Part shown: positions 1-8,193 of the stretch, piece after piece
How positions within the stretch are numbered: position 1 is the first letter of the stretch
Layout: each line of letters starts with the position of its first letter
Source: Pseudomonas entomophila
GTDB taxonomy: Bacteria > Pseudomonadota > Gammaproteobacteria > Pseudomonadales > Pseudomonadaceae
Assembly (NCBI RefSeq): GCF_013523125.1
Contig: NZ_JAAMQJ010000001.1
Span: 62,001 to 126,000, forward strand
Length of the DNA: 64,000 nucleotides
Direction: 5' to 3'
The notes under the pieces: model-generated
Told to the model about the DNA's origin: nothing
Databases searched by the model: none
What the model saw: the letters and a program-made list of their open reading frames with translations, nothing else
Translations under genes and position numbers: made by a program

Positions 1-738
1 GTGCGCAACCGTTTCGTCGAACCGGCCACCAGCGGTGGCTTGGACGCGGCCAAGCTCGGCATCCTGATCGCGGTGAGCGCCTTTCCGGGCATCGGCACCG
101 TCGGCAAGATGCTGATGGCCCTGGGCGTCAGCTTCGCCGCCAGCCTGATCTACGTGGCGATGATTCGCCGTATTCGTTTCAAGAGCATCGTGCTGGTGCC
201 GGTGCTGGGCCTGATGTACGGCAGTGTGCTCAGCGCCCTCGCCGAATTCTGGGCCTACCGCCATCAGTTGCTGCAGAGCCTGCAAGGCTGGCTGATGGGC
301 GACTTCTCGCGCATCGTGCAGGGCAATTACGAAATCATCTTCGTCATCCTGCCGGTGGTGGTGCTCATCTACCTGTTCGCCCAGCGCTTCACCGTCCTCG
401 GCATGGGCGAAGGCATGGCCAGCAGCCTGGGCCTGAACTACACGGCGACCGTGACCCTGGGATTGCTGCTGGTGGCCCTGACGGTATCGATCACGGTGAT
501 CACCGTTGGCGCGATCCCTTTCGTCGGGCTGGTGATCCCTAACCTGATCGCCCTGCGCTACGGCGAGAACCTGCAGCGGACCTTGCCGCTGGTGGCCGTG
601 TGCGGCGCCTCGATGCTGCTGTTCTGCGACATCCTCGGGCGTCTGCTGATCTACCCCTTCGAGGTGCCCATCGGCCTGGTCGCCGGCAGCGTGGGCGGCG
701 TCGTGTTCCTGGTCCTGCTGTTGAGGAAATCGACATGA
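1..738 (+). CDS. iron-siderophore ABC transporter permease, FecCD family (5' partial)
   Basis: Inner-membrane permease half of a ferric-siderophore importer. The visible protein is almost entirely hydrophobic helices and carries the FecCD-type stretch GAIPFVGLVIPNL near residues 169-181, the coupling region that contacts the ATPase. Its sequence style is closest to the YclN (petrobactin-type) branch. It starts at the first base of the window with a GTG codon; the family is usually about 315-320 residues and only 245 are present, so roughly 70 N-terminal residues lie outside. Its stop overlaps the next start (ATGA), showing translational coupling in an operon of two permeases, an ATPase and a binding protein. 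The siderophore cannot be named from sequence. Confidence 0.9.
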   Translation: MRNRFVEPATSGGLDAAKLGILIAVSAFPGIGTVGKMLMALGVSFAASLIYVAMIRRIRFKSIVLVPVLGLMYGSVLSALAEFWAYRHQLLQSLQGWLMGDFSRIVQGNYEIIFVILPVVVLIYLFAQRFTVLGMGEGMASSLGLNYTATVTLGLLLVALTVSITVITVGAIPFVGLVIPNLIALRYGENLQRTLPLVAVCGASMLLFCDILGRLLIYPFEVPIGLVAGSVGGVVFLVLLLRKST

Positions 739-1685
739 GCCGCCTGGACGCGCGTCATGGCATCTGGCTGCTGGTCGCGGGCCTGGCGGTGGCCTTCGTG
801 CTGCTGGGGTCGGGGCTGGACACGGCCTACGTCATCCCCCGGCGCCTGACTCGCCTGGCGGCGATCGGGGTCGCCGGGGTGTGCATCGGCTGCTCCTCGG
901 TCATCTTCCAGACCCTGACCGGCAACCGCATCCTGACCCCAGCCATCATGGGCTACGAGGCCGTCTACCTGTTGTTCCAGGCGCTGCTGATCCTGCTGAT
1001 CGGCACCCACAGCCTGGTGCTGCTCGGCCGACACGGCAACGTCTGGCTGTCGATCGTGCTGATGCTCGGCTACTCCTGGCTGCTGCACCGCTGGCTGTTG
1101 CGCGACGGCCGGCAGAACGTCTACCTGCTGTTGCTGGTGGGGCTGGTGCTGAGCCTGGTGCTGAGCACCTTGACGCAGTTCATCCAGCTCAAGGTCAGCC
1201 CGGGGGAGTTCTCGATCCTGCAGGGTTTCAACTACGCCTCGTTCAACAAGGCACAGCCGCTGCAAGTGGCCTACTCCGCCGTCCTGGCCGCCCTCGCCTG
1301 CCTGGTGGTACGGCGCACGTTGCCGGTGCTGGACGTGCTAGCCCTGGGCCGCGACCAGGCCATCGTGCTGGGGGTCGATCACCTGCGCGCGCTCAGCGTG
1401 CAAATGGCCGTGATCGCCGTGCTGGTGGCGGTGTCCACCAGCCTGATCGGGCCGACGGCCTTCATGGGCGTGTTCGTCGCCAACCTCACCTACACGCTGG
1501 CACGCACCTTCCGGCACCGGGTGACGCTGCCGCTGGCCAGCGGGGTGGCGATGGCACTGTTCATCGTCGCGCAGTACCTGGTCGAGCAGGTGTTCAACTA
1601 CAACATGTCGGTCAACATTCTGATCAACCTGGTCTGCGGGGTGTATTTCCTGGCCCTGATGACGCGTACACGAGGTACTGCATGA
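735..1685 (+). CDS. iron-siderophore ABC transporter permease, FecCD family (YclO-like)
   Basis: Second inner-membrane permease (316 residues), expected to pair with the upstream one as a heterodimer through which the ferric siderophore passes. About nine to ten hydrophobic helices are visible, with a GPTAFMGVFVANL segment near residues 238-250 in the place of the conserved FecCD coupling motif. The start is the ATG that overlaps the upstream stop by four bases; longer upstream reading is only the shadow of the first permease. Its own stop overlaps the start of the ATPase in the same way, so all four genes are probably one transcript. YclO-like by order and motif. Confidence 0.9.
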   Translation: MSRLDARHGIWLLVAGLAVAFVLLGSGLDTAYVIPRRLTRLAAIGVAGVCIGCSSVIFQTLTGNRILTPAIMGYEAVYLLFQALLILLIGTHSLVLLGRHGNVWLSIVLMLGYSWLLHRWLLRDGRQNVYLLLLVGLVLSLVLSTLTQFIQLKVSPGEFSILQGFNYASFNKAQPLQVAYSAVLAALACLVVRRTLPVLDVLALGRDQAIVLGVDHLRALSVQMAVIAVLVAVSTSLIGPTAFMGVFVANLTYTLARTFRHRVTLPLASGVAMALFIVAQYLVEQVFNYNMSVNILINLVCGVYFLALMTRTRGTA

Positions 1686-2464
1686 TCACGTTGAGCCATG
1701 TGTCCAAGGCCTATGGCCAGAAAGCCGTGCTGACGGACGTCAGCGTGCAGTTTCCGCGCGGGCGGATCACCTCGCTGATCGGCCCCAACGGCGCGGGCAA
1801 GACCACACTGCTGATGCTCATCGCCCGGCTCCAGCAGGCCTCGGCCGGCGAGCTGTGCCTCGATGGACAGGCGATCGGTCAACTGCCCGTGCGCGACTAC
1901 GCCAAGCGCGTGGCGACCCTGCGCCAGATGCCGGATTTCAACCTCCGGCTGACCGTGGACGAGCTGGTCGCCTTCGGCCGCTTTCCCTACAGCCAGGGCG
2001 CTCTTACCGCCGACGACCGACGGATCATCGACGAGGCCATCGCCTTCCTGTCGCTGGAGGCCCTGCGCGGCCAGTACGTCGACGAGCTGAGCGGCGGTCA
2101 GCGACAGATGGCGTTCCTGGCCATGACCATCGCCCAGCAGACGCCCTACCTGCTGCTGGACGAGCCGTTGAACAACCTGGACATGAAGCACGCCGTGCTG
2201 ATCATGCGCGCACTGCGAAGGTTGTGCGACGAGCAGGGCCGCACGGTGATCCTGGTGGTGCACGACATCAACTTCGCCGCCAACTATTCCGACCACATCG
2301 TGGCCATGAAGCGCGGCACGGTGCGCTTCAGCGGGCCGGTCGCCGAGGTGATCGACGAGGCGCGCCTGCGCGAACTGTTCGATCTGGACTTCGAGATCCT
2401 GCCTGCCGGGCGTGGATTCGTCTGCAACTACTTCAACCCATCGCTTTCGCCGGAGCTGTCATGA
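1682..2464 (+). CDS. iron-siderophore ABC transporter ATP-binding protein (YclP-like)
   Basis: Cytoplasmic ATPase (260 residues) that powers siderophore import. The Walker A GPNGAGKT is at residues 34-41, the ABC signature LSGGQ near 136-140, Walker B LLLDEP near 158-163, and the switch histidine is in VVHDIN near 200. Length and motif spacing are normal for the FepC/FhuC/YclP class. The start codon overlaps the end of the upstream permease and the stop overlaps the start of the binding-protein gene (ATGA both times), which supports a single coupled operon. No defect is visible. Confidence 0.95.
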   Translation: MITLSHVSKAYGQKAVLTDVSVQFPRGRITSLIGPNGAGKTTLLMLIARLQQASAGELCLDGQAIGQLPVRDYAKRVATLRQMPDFNLRLTVDELVAFGRFPYSQGALTADDRRIIDEAIAFLSLEALRGQYVDELSGGQRQMAFLAMTIAQQTPYLLLDEPLNNLDMKHAVLIMRALRRLCDEQGRTVILVVHDINFAANYSDHIVAMKRGTVRFSGPVAEVIDEARLRELFDLDFEILPAGRGFVCNYFNPSLSPELS

Positions 2465-3453
2465 AACCCATTGCCACGTCCCTGCTGACCCTGGCCGTCG
2501 CCCTGTCCCTGGCCGGGTGCGACCAGCCCAAGGCCGATGCGCCGAGCGCGGCGGCCACTGCCAGCGCCGGCTACACGCCGGTGCGCATCGAGCACGCGCT
2601 CGGCACCACCGTGATCGAGGCGCCGCCGCAGCGCGTGGTGGCCTTCGACATGAGCGAGGTCGACAGCGTCGTGCAGTTGCAGGCGCCCCTGGTGGGCATG
2701 GCCAAGGACTACGTGTCGTCGTTCCTGCTGCCCTACCGCGACGACCCGGCCATCGCCGACGTCGGCACCACCATCCAGCCCAACCTGGAGCGCCTGCACG
2801 CGCTCAAGCCGGACCTGATCCTGATCTCGCCGCTGCAGGCGCAAAGCTACGCCGAGCTGAGCGAGATCGCCCCGACCCTCTACGACGATGTCGACCTGAC
2901 CAACCAGCGCAGCGACTTCCTCGCCACCGCCAAGGCCCATCTGCTGACCCTCGGTCGCATCTTCGGCAAGCCGGCCCTGGCCGAACAGAAGGTCGCGCAG
3001 ATGGACGCCACCATCGCCCGCACCCGCCAGGTGACCGACGGCCGTCCGGAAAAGGCCCTGATCGTGCTGCACAACAACGGCGCCTTCACCTCCTATGGGG
3101 TCAAGTCGCGCTACGGCTACGTGTTCGACACCCTGGGGGTCAAGCCGGCCAGCACCGACCTCGAGGCCGGCCTGCACGGGCAGCCGATCTCCAACGAATT
3201 CATTCGCGAGGCCGATCCCGACATCCTCTACGTGATCGACCGCACCGCGGTGATGGAGCGCCGACCTGCGCTGAACCGCGACAGCCTGGACAACCCGCTG
3301 CTGCGTCGAACCAAGGCGTGGACCAGCGGCCGCGTGGTGTTCGTCGATGCACAGACCTGGTACCTGTGCACGGCCAGCGTGACCTGTCTGGCGCGCATCG
3401 CTGACGATGTGGTGAAAGGCTACGACGTACACGACGCCCAGGCCACACGCTGA
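2461..3453 (+). CDS. siderophore-binding lipoprotein of ABC transporter (YclQ-like)
   Basis: Periplasmic substrate-binding protein (330 residues) delivering ferric siderophore to the permeases. The N-terminus is a lipoprotein signal with lipobox LAGC and a predicted lipidated Cys20, followed by an Ala/Ser/Pro linker and a class III periplasmic-binding fold (TroA/FecB-like), for example the RVVAFDMSEVD entry strand and the LKPDLILIS segment. It resembles YclQ, the petrobactin-binding protein of Bacillus, in order and style, but the ligand is not proven. It is the last gene of the uptake operon and overlaps the ATPase gene by four bases. A Fur box lies just downstream, in front of the receptor gene. 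Confidence 0.92.
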   Translation: MKPIATSLLTLAVALSLAGCDQPKADAPSAAATASAGYTPVRIEHALGTTVIEAPPQRVVAFDMSEVDSVVQLQAPLVGMAKDYVSSFLLPYRDDPAIADVGTTIQPNLERLHALKPDLILISPLQAQSYAELSEIAPTLYDDVDLTNQRSDFLATAKAHLLTLGRIFGKPALAEQKVAQMDATIARTRQVTDGRPEKALIVLHNNGAFTSYGVKSRYGYVFDTLGVKPASTDLEAGLHGQPISNEFIREADPDILYVIDRTAVMERRPALNRDSLDNPLLRRTKAWTSGRVVFVDAQTWYLCTASVTCLARIADDVVKGYDVHDAQATR

Positions 3454-3474
3454 CGCGCTCATGCTTCGTATCAA

Positions 3475-3493
3475 TTGCTAATGATTAGCATTG
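3475..3493 (+). promoter_or_regulatory. Fur box upstream of TonB-dependent receptor
   Basis: The core TGCTAATGATTAGCA at 3476-3490 is a perfect inverted repeat around one central base and closely follows the classical Fur consensus (GATAATGATAATCATTATC). It sits in the gap between the binding-protein gene and the receptor gene, 75 bases before the receptor start, so iron-replete repression of the receptor is the expected outcome. The binding itself is inferred. Confidence 0.85.
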
Positions 3494-3565
3494 CGGGATC
3501 TTGCGACTGGTGCGGAAAGCTAGTGCACCACTTCCATCCCGGGTCGAATCGAAAGGAATCCCGCA

Positions 3566-5809
3566 ATGTCGTCACGCTGCACCCCTGCCTGCCCTGCGCC
3601 TGCCGCCTGCCTGCCTGCACCGCGCCTGGCCCATGACCGCACCTTCCTGGCCGTGCGTCTGGCCTTGCTGTTGAGCCTGGGGGCGACGACGCACTCGGCA
3701 CTGGCGCACACACCCGATGCTCAGGCGACGAGCGACTCGGCGCAGACGCCCCTGGTCCTGTCGGACATCACCGTCGAAGCGGCCGAGGACGCTGCGGACG
3801 CCTTGCCACCGGTCTACGCGGGCGGCCAGGTCGCCACGGGCGGGCGCATCGGTCTGCTGGGCAACAAGGACCTGATGGAAACGCCCTTCAGCACGCTCAG
3901 CTACACCGAACAGTACGTGCAGGACCTGCAGGCCCGGGACATCACCGACGTGATCGCCGCCACCGACCCGTCGGTCTTCACCAACGGGGTCAAGAACACC
4001 CACAGCGAGAGCTACGCGATCCGCGGCTTCAGCACCAGCCCCAGCGACATGACCGTCGAGGGCCTGTTCGGCATGGCGCCGTTCTACCGCGCCTCGCCGG
4101 AGATCTACGAGCGGATCGAAGTGCTCAAGGGCCCCTCCGTGCTGCTCAACGGCATGCCGCCGAACGGTTCGGTGGGCGGTACCATCAACCTGGTACCCAA
4201 ACGTGCCGCCGACACGCCGTTGACCCGCGTGACCGGCACCTTCGAATCGGACTCGCAGATCGGTGGCCACGTGGACATCGGGCGGCGCTTCGGCGAGGGC
4301 AACCAGTTCGGCGTGCGCTTCAACTCGGTCTACCGCGATGGCGATGCGGCCACCGACGACCAGAGCCACCGCGTCGGTGTGAATGCCCTGGCCCTGGACT
4401 GGCGTGGCGAGCGGGCGCGGCTGTCCCTGGACCTGTTCGACAGCGACGACACCACCGTCGGGCAGAACCGCGGCCTCGGCCTGGCTGCGGGTGTGTCGGT
4501 GCCCAAGCCACCCAGCGCGGATACCCTGCTCAACCCGGACTGGGGACGTGTCCGCACCCAGGACAAGGGTGTGATCCTGCGCGGTGAGTACGCATTGAGC
4601 GATCAATTGACCGCCTACGGCGCCGTGGGCACCAGCAAGACCCACTACCAGTACAGCGGGGCCATGTCGGCCACCGTGATCAACGCCCGGGGTGATATCT
4701 CCACGACCCTGGGGCAGCTGCGCCAGGAATTTCACAAGACGTCCGCCGAAGTCGGCCTGCGCGGCCAGTTCGACACGTTCGGCATCGGCCACCAGTGGTC
4801 GATCAACGCGACCCAGTACAGCGACAAGGAACGCGACTGGGGGCGTCGCATCATTTCGGACACGCCCTGGGTCACCAATCTCTACCACCCGGTCTGGGGC
4901 CCCAAGGCGCCCGAGGCGTGGCCCTACATCATCCACAACGAGAACGACCTGAAGAGCTACGGCATCGCCGACACCCTGTCGTTCCTCGACGAGCGCGTCC
5001 AGTTGACCCTGGGCGTGCGCCGTCAGGAGGTAGTGTCCGACACCTACAATACCGGCACGGGCGAGCGCAACCGGCCAGGCTACGACAAACACGCCACCAG
5101 CCCGGCAGGGGCCATCCTGTTCAAGGTGACCGATGACCTTTCGCTGTATGCCAACTACATCGAGGGGTTGAGCAAAGGCAGCTCGGCGCCCCTGACCGCG
5201 GCCAACGCCGGAGAAATGTTCGCGCCCTACGAGTCCAAGCAACGCGAGATCGGCGCCAAGCTCGACCTGGGCACCTTCACCCATACCCTGGCGCTGTACG
5301 AGATCAAGCGTCCCAACGGCTACACCGACCCGGCCACCAACATCTACTCGTTCGGCGGCGAGCAGCGCAACCGTGGCATTGAATGGACCTTCTTCGGCTC
5401 GCCGGTGATGGATGTGCGACTGATGGGCGGCGTCGCCTACGTGGACCCGAAAGTGACCAAGGCCAGCACCAGCACTCAGGAAGGCAAGACCGCCACCGGT
5501 GTACCGAAGCTGCAGGGCAAGCTGGGCATCGAATGGGACACGCCGTTCGCCGAGGGCCTGACCTTGACCGCCAACGTCACCTCACTGTCGAAGCAGTACA
5601 TCAGCGCCGACAACGCCCAGTCGATCCCCGGCTACACGCTCTTCGACGCCGGCGCGCGCTACGCGATGAACGTCAGCGGCAAGCCGGTGGTGGTCCGCGC
5701 CGAGGTCTCGAACCTCGCCAACAAGAACTACTGGGGCATGCCCCAGACGGCCAGCCTGGCCCTGGGTGAGCCGCGTACGTACCAGCTGTCGGCGACGATC
5801 GATTTCTAG
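3566..5809 (+). CDS. TonB-dependent siderophore receptor
   Basis: Outer-membrane gated channel (747 residues) that captures a ferric siderophore and imports it with TonB-ExbBD energy. The N-terminus is a long signal peptide ending near residue 47 (THSALA), followed by a TonB-box-like LVLSDITV, a plug domain with the conserved IRGF and VLKGPS motifs near residues 150-195, and a C-terminal beta-barrel ending in Phe (SATIDF) as outer-membrane proteins do. The start was chosen because AAAGGA lies eight bases before it. The Fur box and the adjacent import operon indicate one uptake system. The FhuE/FpvA-like class is likely; the ligand is unknown. Confidence 0.93.
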   Translation: MSSRCTPACPAPAACLPAPRLAHDRTFLAVRLALLLSLGATTHSALAHTPDAQATSDSAQTPLVLSDITVEAAEDAADALPPVYAGGQVATGGRIGLLGNKDLMETPFSTLSYTEQYVQDLQARDITDVIAATDPSVFTNGVKNTHSESYAIRGFSTSPSDMTVEGLFGMAPFYRASPEIYERIEVLKGPSVLLNGMPPNGSVGGTINLVPKRAADTPLTRVTGTFESDSQIGGHVDIGRRFGEGNQFGVRFNSVYRDGDAATDDQSHRVGVNALALDWRGERARLSLDLFDSDDTTVGQNRGLGLAAGVSVPKPPSADTLLNPDWGRVRTQDKGVILRGEYALSDQLTAYGAVGTSKTHYQYSGAMSATVINARGDISTTLGQLRQEFHKTSAEVGLRGQFDTFGIGHQWSINATQYSDKERDWGRRIISDTPWVTNLYHPVWGPKAPEAWPYIIHNENDLKSYGIADTLSFLDERVQLTLGVRRQEVVSDTYNTGTGERNRPGYDKHATSPAGAILFKVTDDLSLYANYIEGLSKGSSAPLTAANAGEMFAPYESKQREIGAKLDLGTFTHTLALYEIKRPNGYTDPATNIYSFGGEQRNRGIEWTFFGSPVMDVRLMGGVAYVDPKVTKASTSTQEGKTATGVPKLQGKLGIEWDTPFAEGLTLTANVTSLSKQYISADNAQSIPGYTLFDAGARYAMNVSGKPVVVRAEVSNLANKNYWGMPQTASLALGEPRTYQLSATIDF

Positions 5810-5811
5810 GG

Positions 5812-5833
5812 CGACCGGCAGTCGATCCGGTCG
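5812..5833 (+). terminator. hairpin after receptor gene
   Basis: A perfect 7-bp inverted repeat (CGACCGG and CCGGTCG, 8-base loop) begins three bases after the receptor stop codon, between two convergent genes. There is no clear T-run, so it is a transcript-end hairpin rather than a textbook intrinsic terminator. Confidence 0.35.
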
Positions 5834-5905
5834 ATGTCTCACACGCTGTGATGTCGACCGCCTGACCCGCAACCCCACCTGATGAACCGCCCGTAGGCCT
5901 CCGCT

Positions 5906-6799
5906 TCAAGGCGTGTATCGCAATGCCTCCACCAGCGCGGCAAATGCGGGCGAGGGTTGTCGGCGGTTGGGGTAGTACAGGTGATAACCCTGGAAGGTTG
6001 GACACCAGTCGTCCAGCACCTCCATCAGTCGACCGTCGGCCAGGTACGGTGCGACCAGCTGTTCCGGCACATAGCCGATCCCGATGCCATCCAGCGCGCC
6101 GTTGAGGACGTGCAGAATGCTGTTGAATACCAATGGCCCTTCCCCCTTGACCGTGAACGGCTTGCCTGCGTGTTCGAACTCCCAGGCGTAGATTGCGCCC
6201 GAGGGTCGATGCCGGATGTTCAGGCAGGTGTGGCTCATCAGACCATAAGGGGTGACAGGCGGCGGGCAGCGCTCGAAATAGTCCGGTGACGCGACCAGCG
6301 ACAAGCGCCAGTCCGGACCGATGCGCACGGCGATCATGTCCTTGCTGATCGCTTCACCCAGACGAATGCCTGCATCGAAACGCTCTTGCACGACATTGGT
6401 GAACCCGTAGTCGACGTAGAACTCCAGCACGATGTCCGGATAGCGTTCGACGAAGGCCTTCAGCTTGGCGCGCACGCACAGCTCGATGGCGTCGTCGGTA
6501 CAGGTGATGCGTATCGTGCCGCGGGGCGAATCGCGCAAGTCGCCAAGTGCGTCGACCTCTGCCGCGATCTGCTCGAACAGCGGCGCGATCGAGCGCAGCA
6601 GGCGGTCGCCCGCCTCGGTCGTCGAAACGTTGCGTGTCGTGCGCGACAGCAATCGGATGCCCAGACGCGTTTCGAGCCCCCTGACGGTGTGACTGAGCGC
6701 CGAGGCGGTGACGCCGAGCGTGATCGCCGCGCGGGTGAAGCTGCGCTCGCGGGCCACGGCGATGAAGGCTTGCAGGTCGTTGACTTTGGGCGAGGCCAT
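5906..6799 (-). CDS. LysR-family transcriptional regulator
   Basis: DNA-binding regulator of 297 residues. The N-terminal winged helix-turn-helix (about residues 5-63, with FTRAAITLGVTASALSHTVRGLE) is followed by a LysR effector-binding domain with the typical DDAIELCVRAKL and GIGYVPEQLV segments. It belongs to the group regulating neighbouring exporters or oxidoreductases. It is transcribed divergently from the NepI-like exporter, with about 114 bases between the starts, so the exporter is its most likely target. A palindrome (6803-6815) lies four bases before its own start, which suggests autoregulation, and a near-identical palindrome lies upstream of the hydrolase at 9315. The inducer is unknown. 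Confidence 0.93.
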   Translation of the reverse strand: MASPKVNDLQAFIAVARERSFTRAAITLGVTASALSHTVRGLETRLGIRLLSRTTRNVSTTEAGDRLLRSIAPLFEQIAAEVDALGDLRDSPRGTIRITCTDDAIELCVRAKLKAFVERYPDIVLEFYVDYGFTNVVQERFDAGIRLGEAISKDMIAVRIGPDWRLSLVASPDYFERCPPPVTPYGLMSHTCLNIRHRPSGAIYAWEFEHAGKPFTVKGEGPLVFNSILHVLNGALDGIGIGYVPEQLVAPYLADGRLMEVLDDWCPTFQGYHLYYPNRRQPSPAFAALVEALRYTP

Positions 6800-6802
6800 T
6801 GT

Positions 6803-6815
6803 TGAGCTTTTCTCA
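6803..6815. promoter_or_regulatory. candidate operator, copy 1 (TGAGAAAANNTCA type)
   Basis: The sequence TGAGCTTTTCTCA (reverse complement TGAGAAAAGCTCA) is palindromic at its ends and lies next to the LysR start in the LysR/exporter gap. An almost identical 13-mer (11 of 13 bases) is at 9455-9467. The T-N11-A spacing suits a LysR-type site; assignment to this regulator is inference. Confidence 0.4.
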
Positions 6816-6913
6816 GCAGTTCGTGAAAACCATGGCTACTAATCATCTTAATGGGGGTGCGTCAAGATGGCCTCGGCAAACCTGCCTTGCCGTCACCCAC
6901 CTGTTATGAGTCG

Positions 6914-8122
6914 ATGTCCATGAACCCTGCCTCCTCTTCCTACCTCAATGACGCCAACGTCGAACGCCCTGCCCACTGGGGCGGTGTGCTGGCGATGACC
7001 CTGTGCGTCTTTACCCTCATCGCTTCGGAATTCATGCCGGTCAGCCTGCTGACGCTCATCGCCCATGACCTGGGCATCAGCGAAGGGCTCGCCGGCTATG
7101 GCATCGCCGTGTCCGGCGTCTTCGCGGTGGTCACCAGCCTGTGCATCGCGCGCCTGGCGGGTCAGTTGGACCGCAAGACGCTGCTGCTGGGACTGACCGC
7201 CTTGATGTGCGCCTCCAGCCTGGTGGTCGGGCTGGCGCAAGGCTACGTGATGTACCTGATCGGGCGCGCCTTGATCGGTGTGGTGATCGGAGGCTTCTGG
7301 TCGCTGTCGGCGGCGGTCGCGATGCGTCTGGTCCCCCGCGAACGCGTGCCCAGGGCGCTGGCGATCTTCAACAGCGGCAATGCCCTGGCCACCGTCATCG
7401 CGGCACCGCTGGGCAGTTTCCTGGGCGGGGTGATCGGCTGGCGAGGGGCGTTCCTGTGCCTGGTGCCGGTCGGCTTGGCCGCGCTAACATGGCAGTGGCT
7501 GAGCCTACCGGCGCTACCGGCACGCGCTCGCCAGTCAGCGTCTGGCGTCGTGGCATTGTTGGGTAGGCCACAGGTCATCGTGGGCATGCTCGCCGCCGGC
7601 CTGTTCTTCATGGGACAGTTCGGGCTGTTCACCTACATCCGTCCGTTCCTCGAGACGGTGACCCAGGTCGACGTGACCACGCTGTCGATGCTGTTGCTGA
7701 CGCTCGGCTTGGCCGGATTCGCCGGTACGCTGCTGATCGGCGCACTGCTGCGCTCGGGCCTGTACCGCACCTTGATCGCCATCCCGCTGGTGATGGCGGT
7801 GCTGGCCGTGGGACTGATCGGGATGGGTCAGCACCTGGCCGCGGTGTTCGGCCTGCTGGCGCTCTGGGGGCTGGTGGCGACGGCCGCTCCCGTCGGCTGG
7901 TGGGCCTGGCTCGCACACTCGCTGCCCGACGATGCCGAAGCCGGCGGCGGCCTGATGGTTGCCGTGGTGCAGTTGTCCATCGCCCTGGGCTCGACCCTCG
8001 GTGGCATGCTGTTCGATGAACACGGCTACCGCATCACCTTCCTGGCGGCGGCAGCGCTGCTGGTGGCGTCGGCAGCGATGACGCTGGCGACGAGCCGGAT
8101 CGGGCGATCGGCGAACGTGTAA
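6914..8122 (+). CDS. MFS exporter, NepI-like
   Basis: Major facilitator superfamily transporter of about 402 residues with twelve predicted membrane helices. The N-terminal half closely resembles E. coli NepI (purine ribonucleoside exporter): EFMPVSLLT, LGISEGLAGYGI, a G-x-L-D-R-K loop between helices 2 and 3, RALIGVVIGGFWSLSAAVAMRL in shortened form, and IAAPLGSFLGGVIGWR. Substrate identity is therefore only suggested. The start is ambiguous: ATG at 6914 and 6920 both fit and the frame is open further upstream, but upstream residues do not resemble the family. It is divergent from the LysR regulator, the usual arrangement for regulator-controlled drug or metabolite exporters. Confidence 0.88.
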   Translation: MSMNPASSSYLNDANVERPAHWGGVLAMTLCVFTLIASEFMPVSLLTLIAHDLGISEGLAGYGIAVSGVFAVVTSLCIARLAGQLDRKTLLLGLTALMCASSLVVGLAQGYVMYLIGRALIGVVIGGFWSLSAAVAMRLVPRERVPRALAIFNSGNALATVIAAPLGSFLGGVIGWRGAFLCLVPVGLAALTWQWLSLPALPARARQSASGVVALLGRPQVIVGMLAAGLFFMGQFGLFTYIRPFLETVTQVDVTTLSMLLLTLGLAGFAGTLLIGALLRSGLYRTLIAIPLVMAVLAVGLIGMGQHLAAVFGLLALWGLVATAAPVGWWAWLAHSLPDDAEAGGGLMVAVVQLSIALGSTLGGMLFDEHGYRITFLAAAALLVASAAMTLATSRIGRSANV

Positions 8123-8193
8123 GCGCATGACGACCGCGAAGCGTCACGCCTTGCGCCGCGTGACCCGGCGCAAGGCGTCAAAGCGTCAAAGCG

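Noticed and set aside
881..1681. In-frame extension upstream of the siderophore ATPase
   Set aside because: This part is Arg/Pro/Gly-rich shadow sequence of the permease; the ATPase begins at 1682 with a coupled ATG.
3572..5284. 570-codon minus-strand frame inside the TonB receptor gene
   Set aside because: Shadow of the receptor; the plus strand has full plug and barrel motifs.
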